Source of the DNA: Lachnospiraceae bacterium UBA3802
Lineage (GTDB): Bacteria; Bacillota; Clostridia; Lachnospirales; Lachnospiraceae
DNA: 24,187 nucleotides
Reading direction: 5' to 3'
Assembly (NCBI GenBank): GCA_002369155.1
Contig: DFEM01000097.1
Location: 1 to 24,187 of the forward strand
Shown here: positions 1-8,120 of the stretch, one piece after another
How the letters are laid out: the number at the start of each line of letters is the position of its first letter
Position numbering within the stretch: the stretch's first letter is position 1
Made by a program: the position numbers and the translations under genes
Notes under the pieces: model-generated
What the model saw: only the letters and a program-made list of their open reading frames with translations
Databases searched by the model: none
What the model was told of the DNA's origin: nothing

Positions 1-75
1 GATGATGATTTTGATGATGATTTCTTTGATGATGAAGATGCAATCGAAATCAAGGACGACAAGGAAGAAGAATAA
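1..75 (+). CDS. C-terminal acidic tail of a truncated gene
   Basis: Only the last 24 codons are present, ending in TAA at 73-75. The reading is almost entirely acidic (runs of Asp with Phe, then an Asp/Lys/Glu-rich end). A terminator follows about 35 bases later, which supports this as a real gene end. Acidic tails like this occur on several unrelated cytoplasmic proteins, for example RNA polymerase delta subunits, so no product is assigned. A second plus frame is also open through this stretch, but it would give a Met/Lys-rich peptide without a sensible composition. Confidence 0.55.
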   Translation, partial: DDDFDDDFFDDEDAIEIKDDKEEE

Positions 76-110
76 TTCGACTTTTCTAAATTTATCATAA
101 AGACAGTAAG

Positions 111-142
111 AAGGAATGACACGGAGGTTATTCCTTTTTATT
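111..142 (+). terminator. Rho-independent terminator of the upstream gene
   Basis: Bases 111-120 (AAGGAATGAC) pair with 127-136 (GTTATTCCTT) with one G-T wobble. The loop is six bases, and a T-rich tail runs from 135. It lies about 35 bases after the stop of the truncated upstream gene. Confidence 0.8.
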
Positions 143-157
143 TTGCAAAAATGTAAC

Positions 158-191
158 AAAAATGGAATGACTTTGAGGCCATTCCATTTTT
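158..191 (-). terminator. Bidirectional terminator for the minus-strand operon
   Basis: A perfect 12-base-pair stem (158-169 with 180-191) has a 10-base loop and carries five A on one side and five T on the other, so it can stop transcription from either side. It sits about 20 bases past the stop codon of the minus-strand gene ending at 212. It would also back up the terminator at 111-142. Confidence 0.8.
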
Positions 192-211
192 GAAATTATG
201 GATTTATTATA

Positions 212-1582
212 TCAGAAAGTCATTCCACAGACCTTCCAGCTGCCGTCTTCTTTGTAATAGTAGAACCTGGCATCGGTTTCTACATCGCGAGGCCTTACAC
301 CGTAAATTAACATGTGCTGCGTATGTTTTATTTCACAATAAAACGCTTCCTCACTGTAAGGAATAAATTCTATTATTTCGTCCTCGACTTCTTGTGTGAC
401 ATGATTGGGAAAATATTTAAGATTTCCGCTGTTTGATTTGATCTCTTTTACAATCATGTTGTTCTTTGTAAAAATCTTATCCAGAGCGCTGTCGTTGACT
501 TCCCTGCAAACAACCTGTGCATATACTGATACGGCTTCTTTGGCAAATTCAATCATTTCATCTTCGATTTCTTTCGGAGCGGTAATCGGTGTTTCGTATA
601 CGCCTGTGGTATTGTTTACCTTTGGTGAGATTTTTTCACCGAATGCGTTGATTACTTTTATTTCGGGCTGTTCGTACAATCCGGTTATTTTGTAATATTT
701 TTTAAGCGGAAGAGTGGTAAATTCTTCGAAATGTTTTTCGGGATTTAAATCTATACGACTTACATATTCGGGAGATACTTTGACATCGTTTACATAGACT
801 TTGCAATTATCGTAAGCCTGGACGGTTACATTCCATTCGGGCTCTGAATACATTTCAAAGTCATCAATCTGATATATCGGAAGATCATAAGCTCTTTTTT
901 CATCTTTTTGCGACATTGATACTTTTCCGAAAACATAATTATCCGCAGTTAAAAGATATACGGGATTCTTGTCCGTAAAATCCCTGTCTTCCGTATAGGA
1001 TATGTTCTTTTCGTCAATAAGTTTTGTGTAATAGTTTTTTACGTTTTCTTCTGTCTCAAATTCACTGATGACGGGTTTTTCGGAAAGCTCACCGTATAAA
1101 GATTCTACATCCAAAGGAGTGAAATCTTTCATGAAGTCGTCCATCACGTGACAGGGTAGTGATTCGTTATATACTTTTTCGTAGTCTTTGAGAAAACGGT
1201 AAAATCCGAATAGAAGAATGCTTATGATTATAATTAATGATGCGGACCATGAAATCATAAAAATCAAAAATCTTTTGCGTGATTTTTTAAGTTTGATTTC
1301 ATTTCTTTTATCGGCATTTGCCGTTTCTTTTTTGCCGGAAGTGTTTGAATCGCTTTTGTTTGACTGTTTTACGGAATTTATTTCGGATTCTTTAAATGAA
1401 CGGCTTTTTTTTCGTTTGGTTTCTTTTTCATCAAGAGGCCTTAGGGCGAACATGGTCGCTTTTTTGGAATCTTTGATCTTTTTTTCAAGCGAAGAAAAAG
1501 AAACATCCTCTGCCCAGTTGGGATCGGTGTTATCATTCATTTCGCTCATTCTCTTTTTTTTGTTAAAAAGATCGCGGTTCAT
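212..1582 (-). CDS. Single-pass membrane protein of unknown function, NTF2-like extracellular end
   Basis: This encodes 456 residues. An upstream in-frame start exists at 1705, but it would run through the preceding gene. The ATG at 1582 lies one base after that gene's stop and has an AGAGG ribosome site, so it is preferred. Residues 1-103 are charged, low-complexity and probably cytoplasmic. Residues 104-129 form one strongly hydrophobic helix after a Lys/Arg cluster, giving an N-in topology. The remaining ~325 residues would be outside the cell. The C-terminal ~110 residues (an amphipathic helix start, then a final strand with a Gly-Ser-Trp-Lys-Val pattern) resemble SnoaL/NTF2-like domains, but this is only pattern recognition. 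It is co-transcribed with the phosphodiester glycosidase, which suggests a cell-envelope role. I do not recognise the family. Confidence 0.75.
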   Translation of the reverse strand: MNRDLFNKKKRMSEMNDNTDPNWAEDVSFSSLEKKIKDSKKATMFALRPLDEKETKRKKSRSFKESEINSVKQSNKSDSNTSGKKETANADKRNEIKLKKSRKRFLIFMISWSASLIIIISILLFGFYRFLKDYEKVYNESLPCHVMDDFMKDFTPLDVESLYGELSEKPVISEFETEENVKNYYTKLIDEKNISYTEDRDFTDKNPVYLLTADNYVFGKVSMSQKDEKRAYDLPIYQIDDFEMYSEPEWNVTVQAYDNCKVYVNDVKVSPEYVSRIDLNPEKHFEEFTTLPLKKYYKITGLYEQPEIKVINAFGEKISPKVNNTTGVYETPITAPKEIEDEMIEFAKEAVSVYAQVVCREVNDSALDKIFTKNNMIVKEIKSNSGNLKYFPNHVTQEVEDEIIEFIPYSEEAFYCEIKHTQHMLIYGVRPRDVETDARFYYYKEDGSWKVCGMTF

Positions 1583-1583
1583 G

Positions 1584-2660
1584 TTACCTCTTTTCCACAA
1601 CAAAGGCAGTAGGCATTGCTCTGTTGCCGAGAGTACAGCTTGAAACGATTTCCTCGTTGTTATAAACCATGGATGAGGACATGCCACCGTCAAGATTGGC
1701 AGCATTTACTGCACCGAATTCTTCCATGATGGTAATCAAATCCCCCATGGTGGCACCGAGAGAAGAGGGCTGTCTGCCTTCGATTACAAGCAAAAGAACA
1801 TCTCCGTTTTCTCTCTGACCAATGGCTGATCTCGGATTAAGTCCGCTGCCTGAACCCGAATACTTTGCGGATTTGCCGTTTACGATTAATGCGGGACCGA
1901 AAGATACGGCATCTCTTACTCCGATCGACATTGCGTATCCGGCGCTCATTCGACCGACCACAAGAACATCATCTTTTGTAAAGCCATATACATCATATGA
2001 TGATTCGGGATCTCCGAAACGAAGAACACCTTCGGAGAAGACCACGCCTTCGGGCATGCCGCCGGTGCCAAGGCCTATTTCATCGTCATATTTGCCTCCG
2101 TTAATGCCCGCTACGCAGTCGTATTTTTCAACGAGCTTGGGGAGAGTGAGCCCCGGTGCATCGTAATCATAATAATCAAGTGTTGCGACCTTTACTCTTG
2201 AAGGGTCGTAAACAACCATCATTTTTCCTTTGTAGGTATCACCGTGAACATCAAAAATATCTATTCCGTCACCATCGGGATCTATGGAAGGATCCTGATC
2301 TGTTTCCGTATTGATTTCTTCTGATACTTCTCCCTCATTTTCGGAAGTCCTTGTTTTAATCATTGCAATGTCCGTAATTTCTTCAAATTCGGATGTATTG
2401 TTTTTTGCAAGGATTTCGTCGATTTCTTCTTTTGAAAGATATATGTCAGCCATAACTCCGCCGACACTTGATTCCTTGGCGGAAGCAACAAACAAATCCC
2501 TTATTCTTTTCGAAGGACCTTTGTTTACAAAATAAAGAAAAATGTATGAACCTATCAGTAAAATAAGGAATGTGACGCCAAACCAAATAAAGAACCGACC
2601 GACAAGGCGACCGATTCGAGAAGCGACACAGTTCTTTCTTTTATTTTTTGTGGTTTTCAT
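1584..2660 (-). CDS. Membrane-anchored phosphodiester glycosidase (NAGPA domain)
   Basis: This encodes 358 residues. One N-terminal membrane helix (about 22-44) follows a Lys/Arg-rich start, so the enzyme domain faces outside. A variable Asp/Glu/Thr-rich linker precedes the NAGPA domain (phosphodiester alpha-N-acetylglucosaminidase-like), recognised by the GINGG-type motif, Pro-Arg-Ser-Ala-Ile-Gly and the C-terminal Asn-Leu-Asp-Gly-Gly motif at about residue 322. Family members hydrolyse sugar phosphodiester bonds. In bacteria they are thought to act on envelope or exopolysaccharide glycans; the substrate here is unknown. The ATG at 2660 has no visible ribosome site, and a TTG at 2750 in the same frame is less likely because it adds a non-signal-like extension. 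The gene is transcribed away from the pel operon and followed after one base by the membrane protein gene. Confidence 0.85.
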   Translation of the reverse strand: MKTTKNKRKNCVASRIGRLVGRFFIWFGVTFLILLIGSYIFLYFVNKGPSKRIRDLFVASAKESSVGGVMADIYLSKEEIDEILAKNNTSEFEEITDIAMIKTRTSENEGEVSEEINTETDQDPSIDPDGDGIDIFDVHGDTYKGKMMVVYDPSRVKVATLDYYDYDAPGLTLPKLVEKYDCVAGINGGKYDDEIGLGTGGMPEGVVFSEGVLRFGDPESSYDVYGFTKDDVLVVGRMSAGYAMSIGVRDAVSFGPALIVNGKSAKYSGSGSGLNPRSAIGQRENGDVLLLVIEGRQPSSLGATMGDLITIMEEFGAVNAANLDGGMSSSMVYNNEEIVSSCTLGNRAMPTAFVVEKR

Positions 2661-2666
2661 GATTTT

Positions 2667-2695
2667 AAAATACCATATTTTGTATTTTTCCTCAA
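2667..2695 (-). promoter_or_regulatory. Possible promoter of the minus-strand glycosidase operon
   Basis: On the minus strand, TTGAGG (2695-2690), a 17-base spacer and TATTTT (2672-2667) form a weak sigma-A-like match. It would start RNA close to the ATG at 2660, giving a leaderless or near-leaderless message, which would fit the missing ribosome site. The match is poor and the region is AT-rich, so chance is a real alternative. Confidence 0.25.
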
Positions 2696-2795
2696 TAATA
2701 AATTTACATAATATTTTAGGAAATGACGGACAAAGATGTTGATTTAACAAAATGTATTTTTAATAAAGAAATTTTCCTATTTTATGTTTTATCCA

Positions 2796-2824
2796 TTGAA
2801 TTGAAAAAAATTTTTATATATAAT
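2796..2824 (+). promoter_or_regulatory. Sigma-A promoter of the pqqD-pel operon
   Basis: TTGAAT at 2796-2801, a 17-base spacer and a perfect TATAAT at 2819-2824 lie in an AT-rich divergent intergenic region. Transcription would begin near 2831, giving a leader of about 47 bases before the ATG at 2878. No further convincing promoter was seen before 20979, so this may drive the whole 18-kb gene string. Confidence 0.75.
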
Positions 2825-2877
2825 GTAGTTTATTATGGTTAAAAATGCGCATTTTCAGACATTTCGAGGACATTCAT

Positions 2878-3144
2878 ATGAAATATCAGGTTAGAAAAGC
2901 AGCAGGAAAATATTGGCTGGTTGATTTGGATCAGGAACCATGGAATTTTCAAAAACCTGTAGTGATGAATGAAACGGGATATGAAATTTGGCAAATGTTT
3001 AGTAATGGTTTGGGCATAGGGGAAATTTCTGAGGAAATTGCTTCAAACTATTCAATATCCATAGATGACGCAAAGTCAGATGTTAAGGCTTTTTTTGACA
3101 TGCTTTCGGATAAAAATATTAAAGTACCAAAGGAAAAGGAATGA
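2878..3144 (+). CDS. PqqD-like small protein (peptide-chaperone fold)
   Basis: This encodes 88 residues. The ATG at 2878 has a GAGGA ribosome site seven bases upstream; an earlier ATG at 2845 lacks one. The pattern is that of the PqqD family: a short beta start (Trp-Leu-Val-Asp), then a Val-Met-Asn-Glu-Thr-Gly-Tyr-Glu-Ile-Trp segment, then two helices ending in a Ser-Ile-Asp-Asp-Ala region and a final helix with Phe-Phe-Asp. PqqD-like domains (RiPP recognition elements) bind leader peptides and hand them to maturases; others have unknown roles. Its stop overlaps the start of pelD (ATGA), so it is translationally coupled to the Pel machinery. Its partner could be the peptide encoded at 21073. 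That link is inference. Confidence 0.8.
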   Translation: MKYQVRKAAGKYWLVDLDQEPWNFQKPVVMNETGYEIWQMFSNGLGIGEISEEIASNYSISIDDAKSDVKAFFDMLSDKNIKVPKEKE

Positions 3145-5342
3145 ATGTTTTACTTATAGGCGGCTACGGCAGCCTAATTAACAATCTTATCGTCAAGTTC
3201 AAAAAAGAAGGTCACAGAGTATATCTTATTACGGGAAGCCGTTACAATAACGCTCCCTATCAAAGAGTTTTCGAAAAGTATAATTTCCCTTACGATGCTT
3301 CATGTCTTAAAGAAGTATTCGAAAGTGTCAAAGCGGATATAACCATATATCTGGGAGCTTTTGATACCAATTATAGCTGGGAAAATGAGGAATCCGAAGC
3401 GGTTTCGTATTCTTCGGGACTCATGAATATCCTTATGAGTCATTCGATGAACAATTCGGGTAAATTTATATACCTTTCTTCGGATGAGGTTTTCGGACAC
3501 GGACTCGAGAGGGTTATTACCGAGTATGACGAAAAGAAATCCGTCACGGTAAAAGGTATGGTTCTCTCACAGGCAGAAGAAATGTGTGAAAGCTACAAGA
3601 CCTATAAGGATATGGATATCATAACCTTAAGACTTGATCATCTTTTTACATTCCCCAAGAAAAGAAGCGAAGCCAGAGATATTATTACAAAAATGTGTCT
3701 CGAGGCTCTTGAAAGCAATACAATTACAATTACCAGGCGAAATACTTTTGCGCCTTTGTATGAATCGGATGCGGTTCAGTTTATATTCAATCTTGCAAAG
3801 GCAAACAATCATAAGTACAGCCTTTACAATATTTCCTCCGGAAAAGAAATTACCGAGCAGGAACTGGCTGAAATTATCTCAAAGAACATGGATGCTCCGA
3901 TTGCGATAATCAACAAGGAAGGAAGAGGGACCAGAAAGGTGCTTTCCTCCAAACTTTTTGAAATCGAATTCGGTAACAATGCCATTTGCGATTTAAACAA
4001 AGTAATTCAAAAGATTACTGCGTTTATGCAAAAAAACAGATATATATTCTTAAACGATCTGGATAAGAAGCCTCCTTTTTACAAGAGAATTCTTGATAAG
4101 GCGGGCTGGTTTATCCATGCGATAATTCCCTTTGCGGAAAATCTTGTCGCATTTATTCCCTTTTTCATGTTAAACAACAGAGCTACGGGTTCGCAGTTTT
4201 TTGCCAACCTTGACTTCTATCTTTTGTACGTACTTCTTTTTGCGATTGTATACGGACAACAGCAGGCTATTTTTTCGGGTGTTCTTGCTGTCTGCGGATA
4301 TGTGTTCAGACAGATGTACGACAGATCCGGATTCGAAGTTTTGATTGATTCCAATACATATGTATGGATTGCACAGCTTTTCATTGTGGGAATGGCTGTC
4401 GGATATTTAAGAGATCAGATTAAGAAGTTAAAAAGAGAGAGCGTTGACGAGAAGGATTTCTTATCGCTTCAGCTTCGTGACATTCAGGATATCAATACAA
4501 CCAATGTCAGAGTTAAAGATGCACTCGAAACTCAGATTGTCAATCAAAGTGATTCAGTAGGAAAGATCTATAAAATTACATCTAAGCTAGACCAGTACAG
4601 CCCTGAGGAAGTTTTGTTCTATGCTGCAGAGATGGTTTCGAATCTGGTTAAAAGTAAAGACGTTGCCATTTATGTTGTATCCAATTCTCAGTTTGCCCGT
4701 CTTTTCTCCGCCACAAGCGATAAAGCAAGAGCGTTCGGTAATTCATTAAGATACCAGGAACTCGGAGAAATGTACGATGTCATCAAGGAGAAGGAAGTCT
4801 ATATCAACAGAAAACTTGATGAAAGATATCCCATGATGGCAAATGCGATTTTTGATGATGCGGACAGAATACAGATTATTGTTTTTGTATGGACGATGCC
4901 ATGGGAAAACATGACACTCGGACAGTCAAATCAGCTCGTTGTTATAAGTGCTCTTATTAAGAACGCAATCATAAGATCGAGCCGTTATCTGGATGCTTTG
5001 GCGGAAAAGAGATATGTGGAAGGAACCAAAATTCTTTCGGAAGATGCTTTTGAGGATTTGATGAAAGCATATATGAATGCCGAAAAAGAAGGTTTGGCCG
5101 AATGTGTTCTTCTTAAAATTCTTGCAGACAGAAGCGAGTATGTTCAGACAGGAATTATTCTTGAAAAATTGTTGAGAGAATCAGACATAATGGGTATCGG
5201 AGAAGACGGAGAGTTGTATGTGCTTCTTTCGAATACACAGAGAGAAGATTCGAAATTTGCAATTGACCGTTTGCTTAAAAACGGTATTGAATGCGAATAT
5301 GTGGAGGATGGCGTAAGATGCCTTCGTACGGACAGGATTTAA
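3141..5342 (+). CDS. pelD: PelD-like c-di-GMP receptor with N-terminal SDR/epimerase domain
   Basis: This encodes 733 residues. Residues 1-290 resemble an extended SDR/NAD-epimerase domain: a nucleotide-binding start with Ile-Gly-Gly-Tyr-Gly at 6-10 and an SSDEVFG strand at 113-119. The third glycine is Ile13, and the usual Tyr-x3-Lys pair is not visible near 136-150, so it may be catalytically dead. About four membrane helices follow (325-345, 357-372, 374-390, 407-423), then a coiled coil (425-465), a GAF-like domain (470-610) and a degenerate GGDEF domain. The GGDEF motif reads EDGEL (688-692), but the c-di-GMP inhibitory-site motif RESD (679-682) is intact at the expected spacing. This is the PelD pattern: a c-di-GMP sensor rather than a cyclase. 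PelD binds the dinucleotide and activates Pel polymerisation at the membrane. It overlaps pelE. Confidence 0.88.
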   Translation: MNVLLIGGYGSLINNLIVKFKKEGHRVYLITGSRYNNAPYQRVFEKYNFPYDASCLKEVFESVKADITIYLGAFDTNYSWENEESEAVSYSSGLMNILMSHSMNNSGKFIYLSSDEVFGHGLERVITEYDEKKSVTVKGMVLSQAEEMCESYKTYKDMDIITLRLDHLFTFPKKRSEARDIITKMCLEALESNTITITRRNTFAPLYESDAVQFIFNLAKANNHKYSLYNISSGKEITEQELAEIISKNMDAPIAIINKEGRGTRKVLSSKLFEIEFGNNAICDLNKVIQKITAFMQKNRYIFLNDLDKKPPFYKRILDKAGWFIHAIIPFAENLVAFIPFFMLNNRATGSQFFANLDFYLLYVLLFAIVYGQQQAIFSGVLAVCGYVFRQMYDRSGFEVLIDSNTYVWIAQLFIVGMAVGYLRDQIKKLKRESVDEKDFLSLQLRDIQDINTTNVRVKDALETQIVNQSDSVGKIYKITSKLDQYSPEEVLFYAAEMVSNLVKSKDVAIYVVSNSQFARLFSATSDKARAFGNSLRYQELGEMYDVIKEKEVYINRKLDERYPMMANAIFDDADRIQIIVFVWTMPWENMTLGQSNQLVVISALIKNAIIRSSRYLDALAEKRYVEGTKILSEDAFEDLMKAYMNAEKEGLAECVLLKILADRSEYVQTGIILEKLLRESDIMGIGEDGELYVLLSNTQREDSKFAIDRLLKNGIECEYVEDGVRCLRTDRI

Positions 5343-6274
5343 GAAACTTTCTTATCCTTATCTTGATAAACACAATAGTTTCGGTTGTTTATTATTTGTT
5401 AAGCAGGTTTCTTTTTAAAAGCAAAGAAAATACATATTCGAAAGATGAAGAGAAGAAAAAGCACAGTCTGAAAATCAGGCTTATCGTAATGCTTTTGATA
5501 CCTGTGGTGGCACCGGTTTATTTTATCGGTTCATGGCTGGTCTATAAAGTATTTTTCTCTGAACCCGTCGATTTGGAAGACGTTATCTTCAGCAAGGATA
5601 AGGTTAAGTTCAATGTGCGTGCGGAAGAAGAGAAGGAAAGAAACCTTACATCTTTAGAAGAGGCTGTTGAGATTACCCAGAAGAAGGATTTAAGAACCCT
5701 AATGATGAGTGTTGTAAGCGGTGATATCGACAAATTTCTTTCTTCAATCAATTTTGCTTTGACAAGTAATGATTCCGAAACCGCTCACTATGCCGCTTCC
5801 GTAATGCAGGATGCTTTAAACGATTTCAGAGTAAAGGTTGAGAAACAGTACAAAAAGATAAAAGAAGATGAAGATAACAGAGCTGTTTACGCAGAGGCTC
5901 TCATAGAATACATGAACGCAATTCTGGCTCAAAATGTTTTCATCGAGATGGAACAAAAAGATTATGTAAACCGACTTGATGAAGTGGCTGATATCTTTTA
6001 TGAAGATGCAAGAGACAAAATCAACGAAGAACAGATGGAAGGTGTCGCTTTAAGACTTCTGGAAATTCAGGAGTACGAAAAATGCGAAAAGTGGTGTGAC
6101 AGAATAAAACTGCTGCATCCGAGTACACTTCCCGCATATACATGCAGACTTAAGCTTTTGTTTAATATGGGAAGAAGAGAAGAGTTTTTCGATACAATAG
6201 AGGAACTCAAAGCTTCATCCGTAGTTATAGACAAAGAAACGCTCGAATTAATCAGAGTATTTCGAAAGGAATAA
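5318..6274 (+). CDS. pelE: PelE-like membrane scaffold with TPR-type helices
   Basis: This encodes 318 residues. The ATG at 5318 is chosen because a GGAGG site lies at 5303-5307; an in-frame ATG at 5291 lacks one. The gene starts inside the end of pelD. Two membrane helices (about 9-32 and 52-78) precede a cytoplasmic all-helical domain. The segment Asn-Asp-Ser-Glu-Thr-Ala-His-Tyr-Ala-Ala is characteristic of PelE, and the following helices look like degenerate TPR repeats. PelE is a scaffold of the inner-membrane Pel complex with PelD, PelF and PelG. Identification rests on gene order plus that motif. Confidence 0.85.
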   Translation: MPSYGQDLRNFLILILINTIVSVVYYLLSRFLFKSKENTYSKDEEKKKHSLKIRLIVMLLIPVVAPVYFIGSWLVYKVFFSEPVDLEDVIFSKDKVKFNVRAEEEKERNLTSLEEAVEITQKKDLRTLMMSVVSGDIDKFLSSINFALTSNDSETAHYAASVMQDALNDFRVKVEKQYKKIKEDEDNRAVYAEALIEYMNAILAQNVFIEMEQKDYVNRLDEVADIFYEDARDKINEEQMEGVALRLLEIQEYEKCEKWCDRIKLLHPSTLPAYTCRLKLLFNMGRREEFFDTIEELKASSVVIDKETLELIRVFRKE

Positions 6275-6277
6275 TCG

Positions 6278-8077
6278 ATGGTATCGAGAAGAAACCTGAT
6301 TACGATTATCCTTATGATGATGACAATCTTTTTTATGTTTCAGTTTTCGCAGGTTGTCAAAGTAAGGAATAATCAATACGATACAAATCTATATGCTAAA
6401 GAAAACATTCTTATAAGCACGGGTAAATTCATTCCTGATTCTTCAAACGAATGTGTTGTTTTCATAGGAGATGACAAGACACAAACCTATGATGTCGTAA
6501 AGGAGTGGAGCGATTACGGAAAGAAATACTTAAAGCAGTATTCAAATCTTGAAAGCACCGACGACAAATTGCTTATGAATGCCTCGCTGATTCTCATTGA
6601 TTCCAAAACGGTTGACTGCAAAGAAAACGTTATTACTTTGGAAGAGATGACGAAAAACGGGACGACGATGGTATTTTTGAATACTCCGTCATCGAGAGAA
6701 ATCAAGTTTTCAAGGAGACTTAAAAGACTCTTCGGAATCAGCAAAGTAAGGGAAGAAGAGATTGAGGCAAAAGGCTTTCAGGTATTTGAAGGATTCCTTC
6801 TTGGCGGTGAGGCAGCGTATATGCCGCAAAAGGAAGAGGAAGAAAAGTACAATGATCTTCAGATGAATGTACCATGGTATGAGACAGGAAAGGGAACCAA
6901 GACTTATGCCGTGGCCATGATGGATGAAAATGAAGTGAAGGCAAATGAATTTCCCAAGCTTATCTGGCGAAACAATTACAACGGTACTTTTATTTATGTA
7001 GTGGCAGCAGACGTTATCAATAAAGAAACCGGTATGGGATTTTTGAGTGCAATTGATTATTGTGCAAAAGATTACAGCATTTATCCGGTTGTAAATGCAC
7101 AGAATTTTGTACTGGCCGATTATCCGATAATTGTGGAAGAAAATACGGATAAGATTAAGGAAGTATACAGCATGAATGCCATGAGCCTTTCACGTGACAT
7201 TACATGGCCTGTATTCGTTTCAATCGCAAACAGGTATAACCTCAAATTTACCGGTTTTACCAATACGGGATATAACTATACTTCCGTAAAAAAACCGGAT
7301 GAAAGTTATCTTAAGTTCTATTTGCAGCAATTTAAAGAAATAGACGGCGAAATGGGCATCAGTTTAAATACTGAGGACAATACGCAGCTTAAGAACAAAA
7401 TTACACACGATGAAGAGTTCCTTAAAGGCGAAGGCGATTATCACTATTCAGCATCATATGCTCCGGATCTTGATGATAATGTATTAAGTGTTTTGGATGA
7501 AGATGCATTGTTGAAAGATGTTCATACAATAGTAAGCAAAGCGGATGATTCTTTAAGAACGGTTTCTTATGTCGAGGATACGGTTACTTTTCAGGGCATA
7601 ACCAATATTGCGGATGAGTATACTTATTCCAAAGAACTGAAACACAGAAGCATGCTTACGGCAATCGGATATTCGACTACTTTAATAGATATGCATAAGG
7701 TTCTTTATCCCGAAAAAACGGAAGATGAGTGGCAGAACTTTTCCAAAGAAATATCTGCCAATATTCATACCTACTGGGCAAGGAACAGGGAATTTGAATT
7801 TACTGCCGTATCCGAAAGCGATACCAGAGTAAGAGAATTTTTGAATCTTAAATACTCAAGCATAAGAGCAGATAATGTAATTACTTTAAAATCCGATTGT
7901 ACCAATGATGCATATTATGTTCTCAGGACTCACGGCGAAAAGGTTGTCAAAGTTGAAGGCGGAGATTATTCGGTTATGGAAGAAGATGCCTATCTGATTC
8001 ATGCCAATAAAGGCATAACAATGATTTATTTGGGAGAATCCGATGGAGTATTTAAGTACGACGGACTGCTTAAATAA
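6278..8077 (+). CDS. pelA: PelA deacetylase-like membrane-anchored protein (DUF2194-type)
   Basis: This encodes 599 residues. An N-terminal membrane anchor (about 7-24) places the rest outside. Position and size fit the short PelA-type deacetylase protein of Gram-positive pel operons, which lacks the glycoside hydrolase half of the proteobacterial PelA. In active carbohydrate esterase 4-like domains a DD motif and two histidines bind the metal. Here the likely counterpart of the histidine motif reads Glu-Met-Gly-Ile-Ser-Leu-Asn-Thr-Glu-Asp (358-367), without histidine. A single Asp281 sits where the first motif is expected. If that by-eye alignment holds, the protein may be a non-catalytic, structural version. 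It starts three bases after pelE, with an AAAGGAA ribosome site. Confidence 0.75.
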   Translation: MVSRRNLITIILMMMTIFFMFQFSQVVKVRNNQYDTNLYAKENILISTGKFIPDSSNECVVFIGDDKTQTYDVVKEWSDYGKKYLKQYSNLESTDDKLLMNASLILIDSKTVDCKENVITLEEMTKNGTTMVFLNTPSSREIKFSRRLKRLFGISKVREEEIEAKGFQVFEGFLLGGEAAYMPQKEEEEKYNDLQMNVPWYETGKGTKTYAVAMMDENEVKANEFPKLIWRNNYNGTFIYVVAADVINKETGMGFLSAIDYCAKDYSIYPVVNAQNFVLADYPIIVEENTDKIKEVYSMNAMSLSRDITWPVFVSIANRYNLKFTGFTNTGYNYTSVKKPDESYLKFYLQQFKEIDGEMGISLNTEDNTQLKNKITHDEEFLKGEGDYHYSASYAPDLDDNVLSVLDEDALLKDVHTIVSKADDSLRTVSYVEDTVTFQGITNIADEYTYSKELKHRSMLTAIGYSTTLIDMHKVLYPEKTEDEWQNFSKEISANIHTYWARNREFEFTAVSESDTRVREFLNLKYSSIRADNVITLKSDCTNDAYYVLRTHGEKVVKVEGGDYSVMEEDAYLIHANKGITMIYLGESDGVFKYDGLLK

Positions 8078-8120
8078 ATTTTAGTGTGATGTTTAAAGTA
8101 TTGGAAAAGGAGTCGCTTAA

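Noticed and set aside
1..36. GAT-rich stretch as a microsatellite or repeat element
   Set aside because: It encodes a run of Asp codons in an open frame ending at a normal stop, so it is better explained as an acidic protein tail.
1583..1705. Extension of the 212-1582 gene to an ATG at 1705
   Set aside because: It would run in a different frame through the end of the upstream NAGPA gene, lacks a ribosome site, and the ATG at 1582 has one.
2845..2877. Earlier ATG at 2845 as start of the first PqqD-like gene
   Set aside because: There is no ribosome site upstream, and GAGGA stands seven bases before the ATG at 2878. The shorter form also matches the family better.
5318..6274. PelE gene with an earlier start at 5291
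   Set aside because: The ATG at 5318 has a well-placed GGAGG, and the added nine residues would have no family support.
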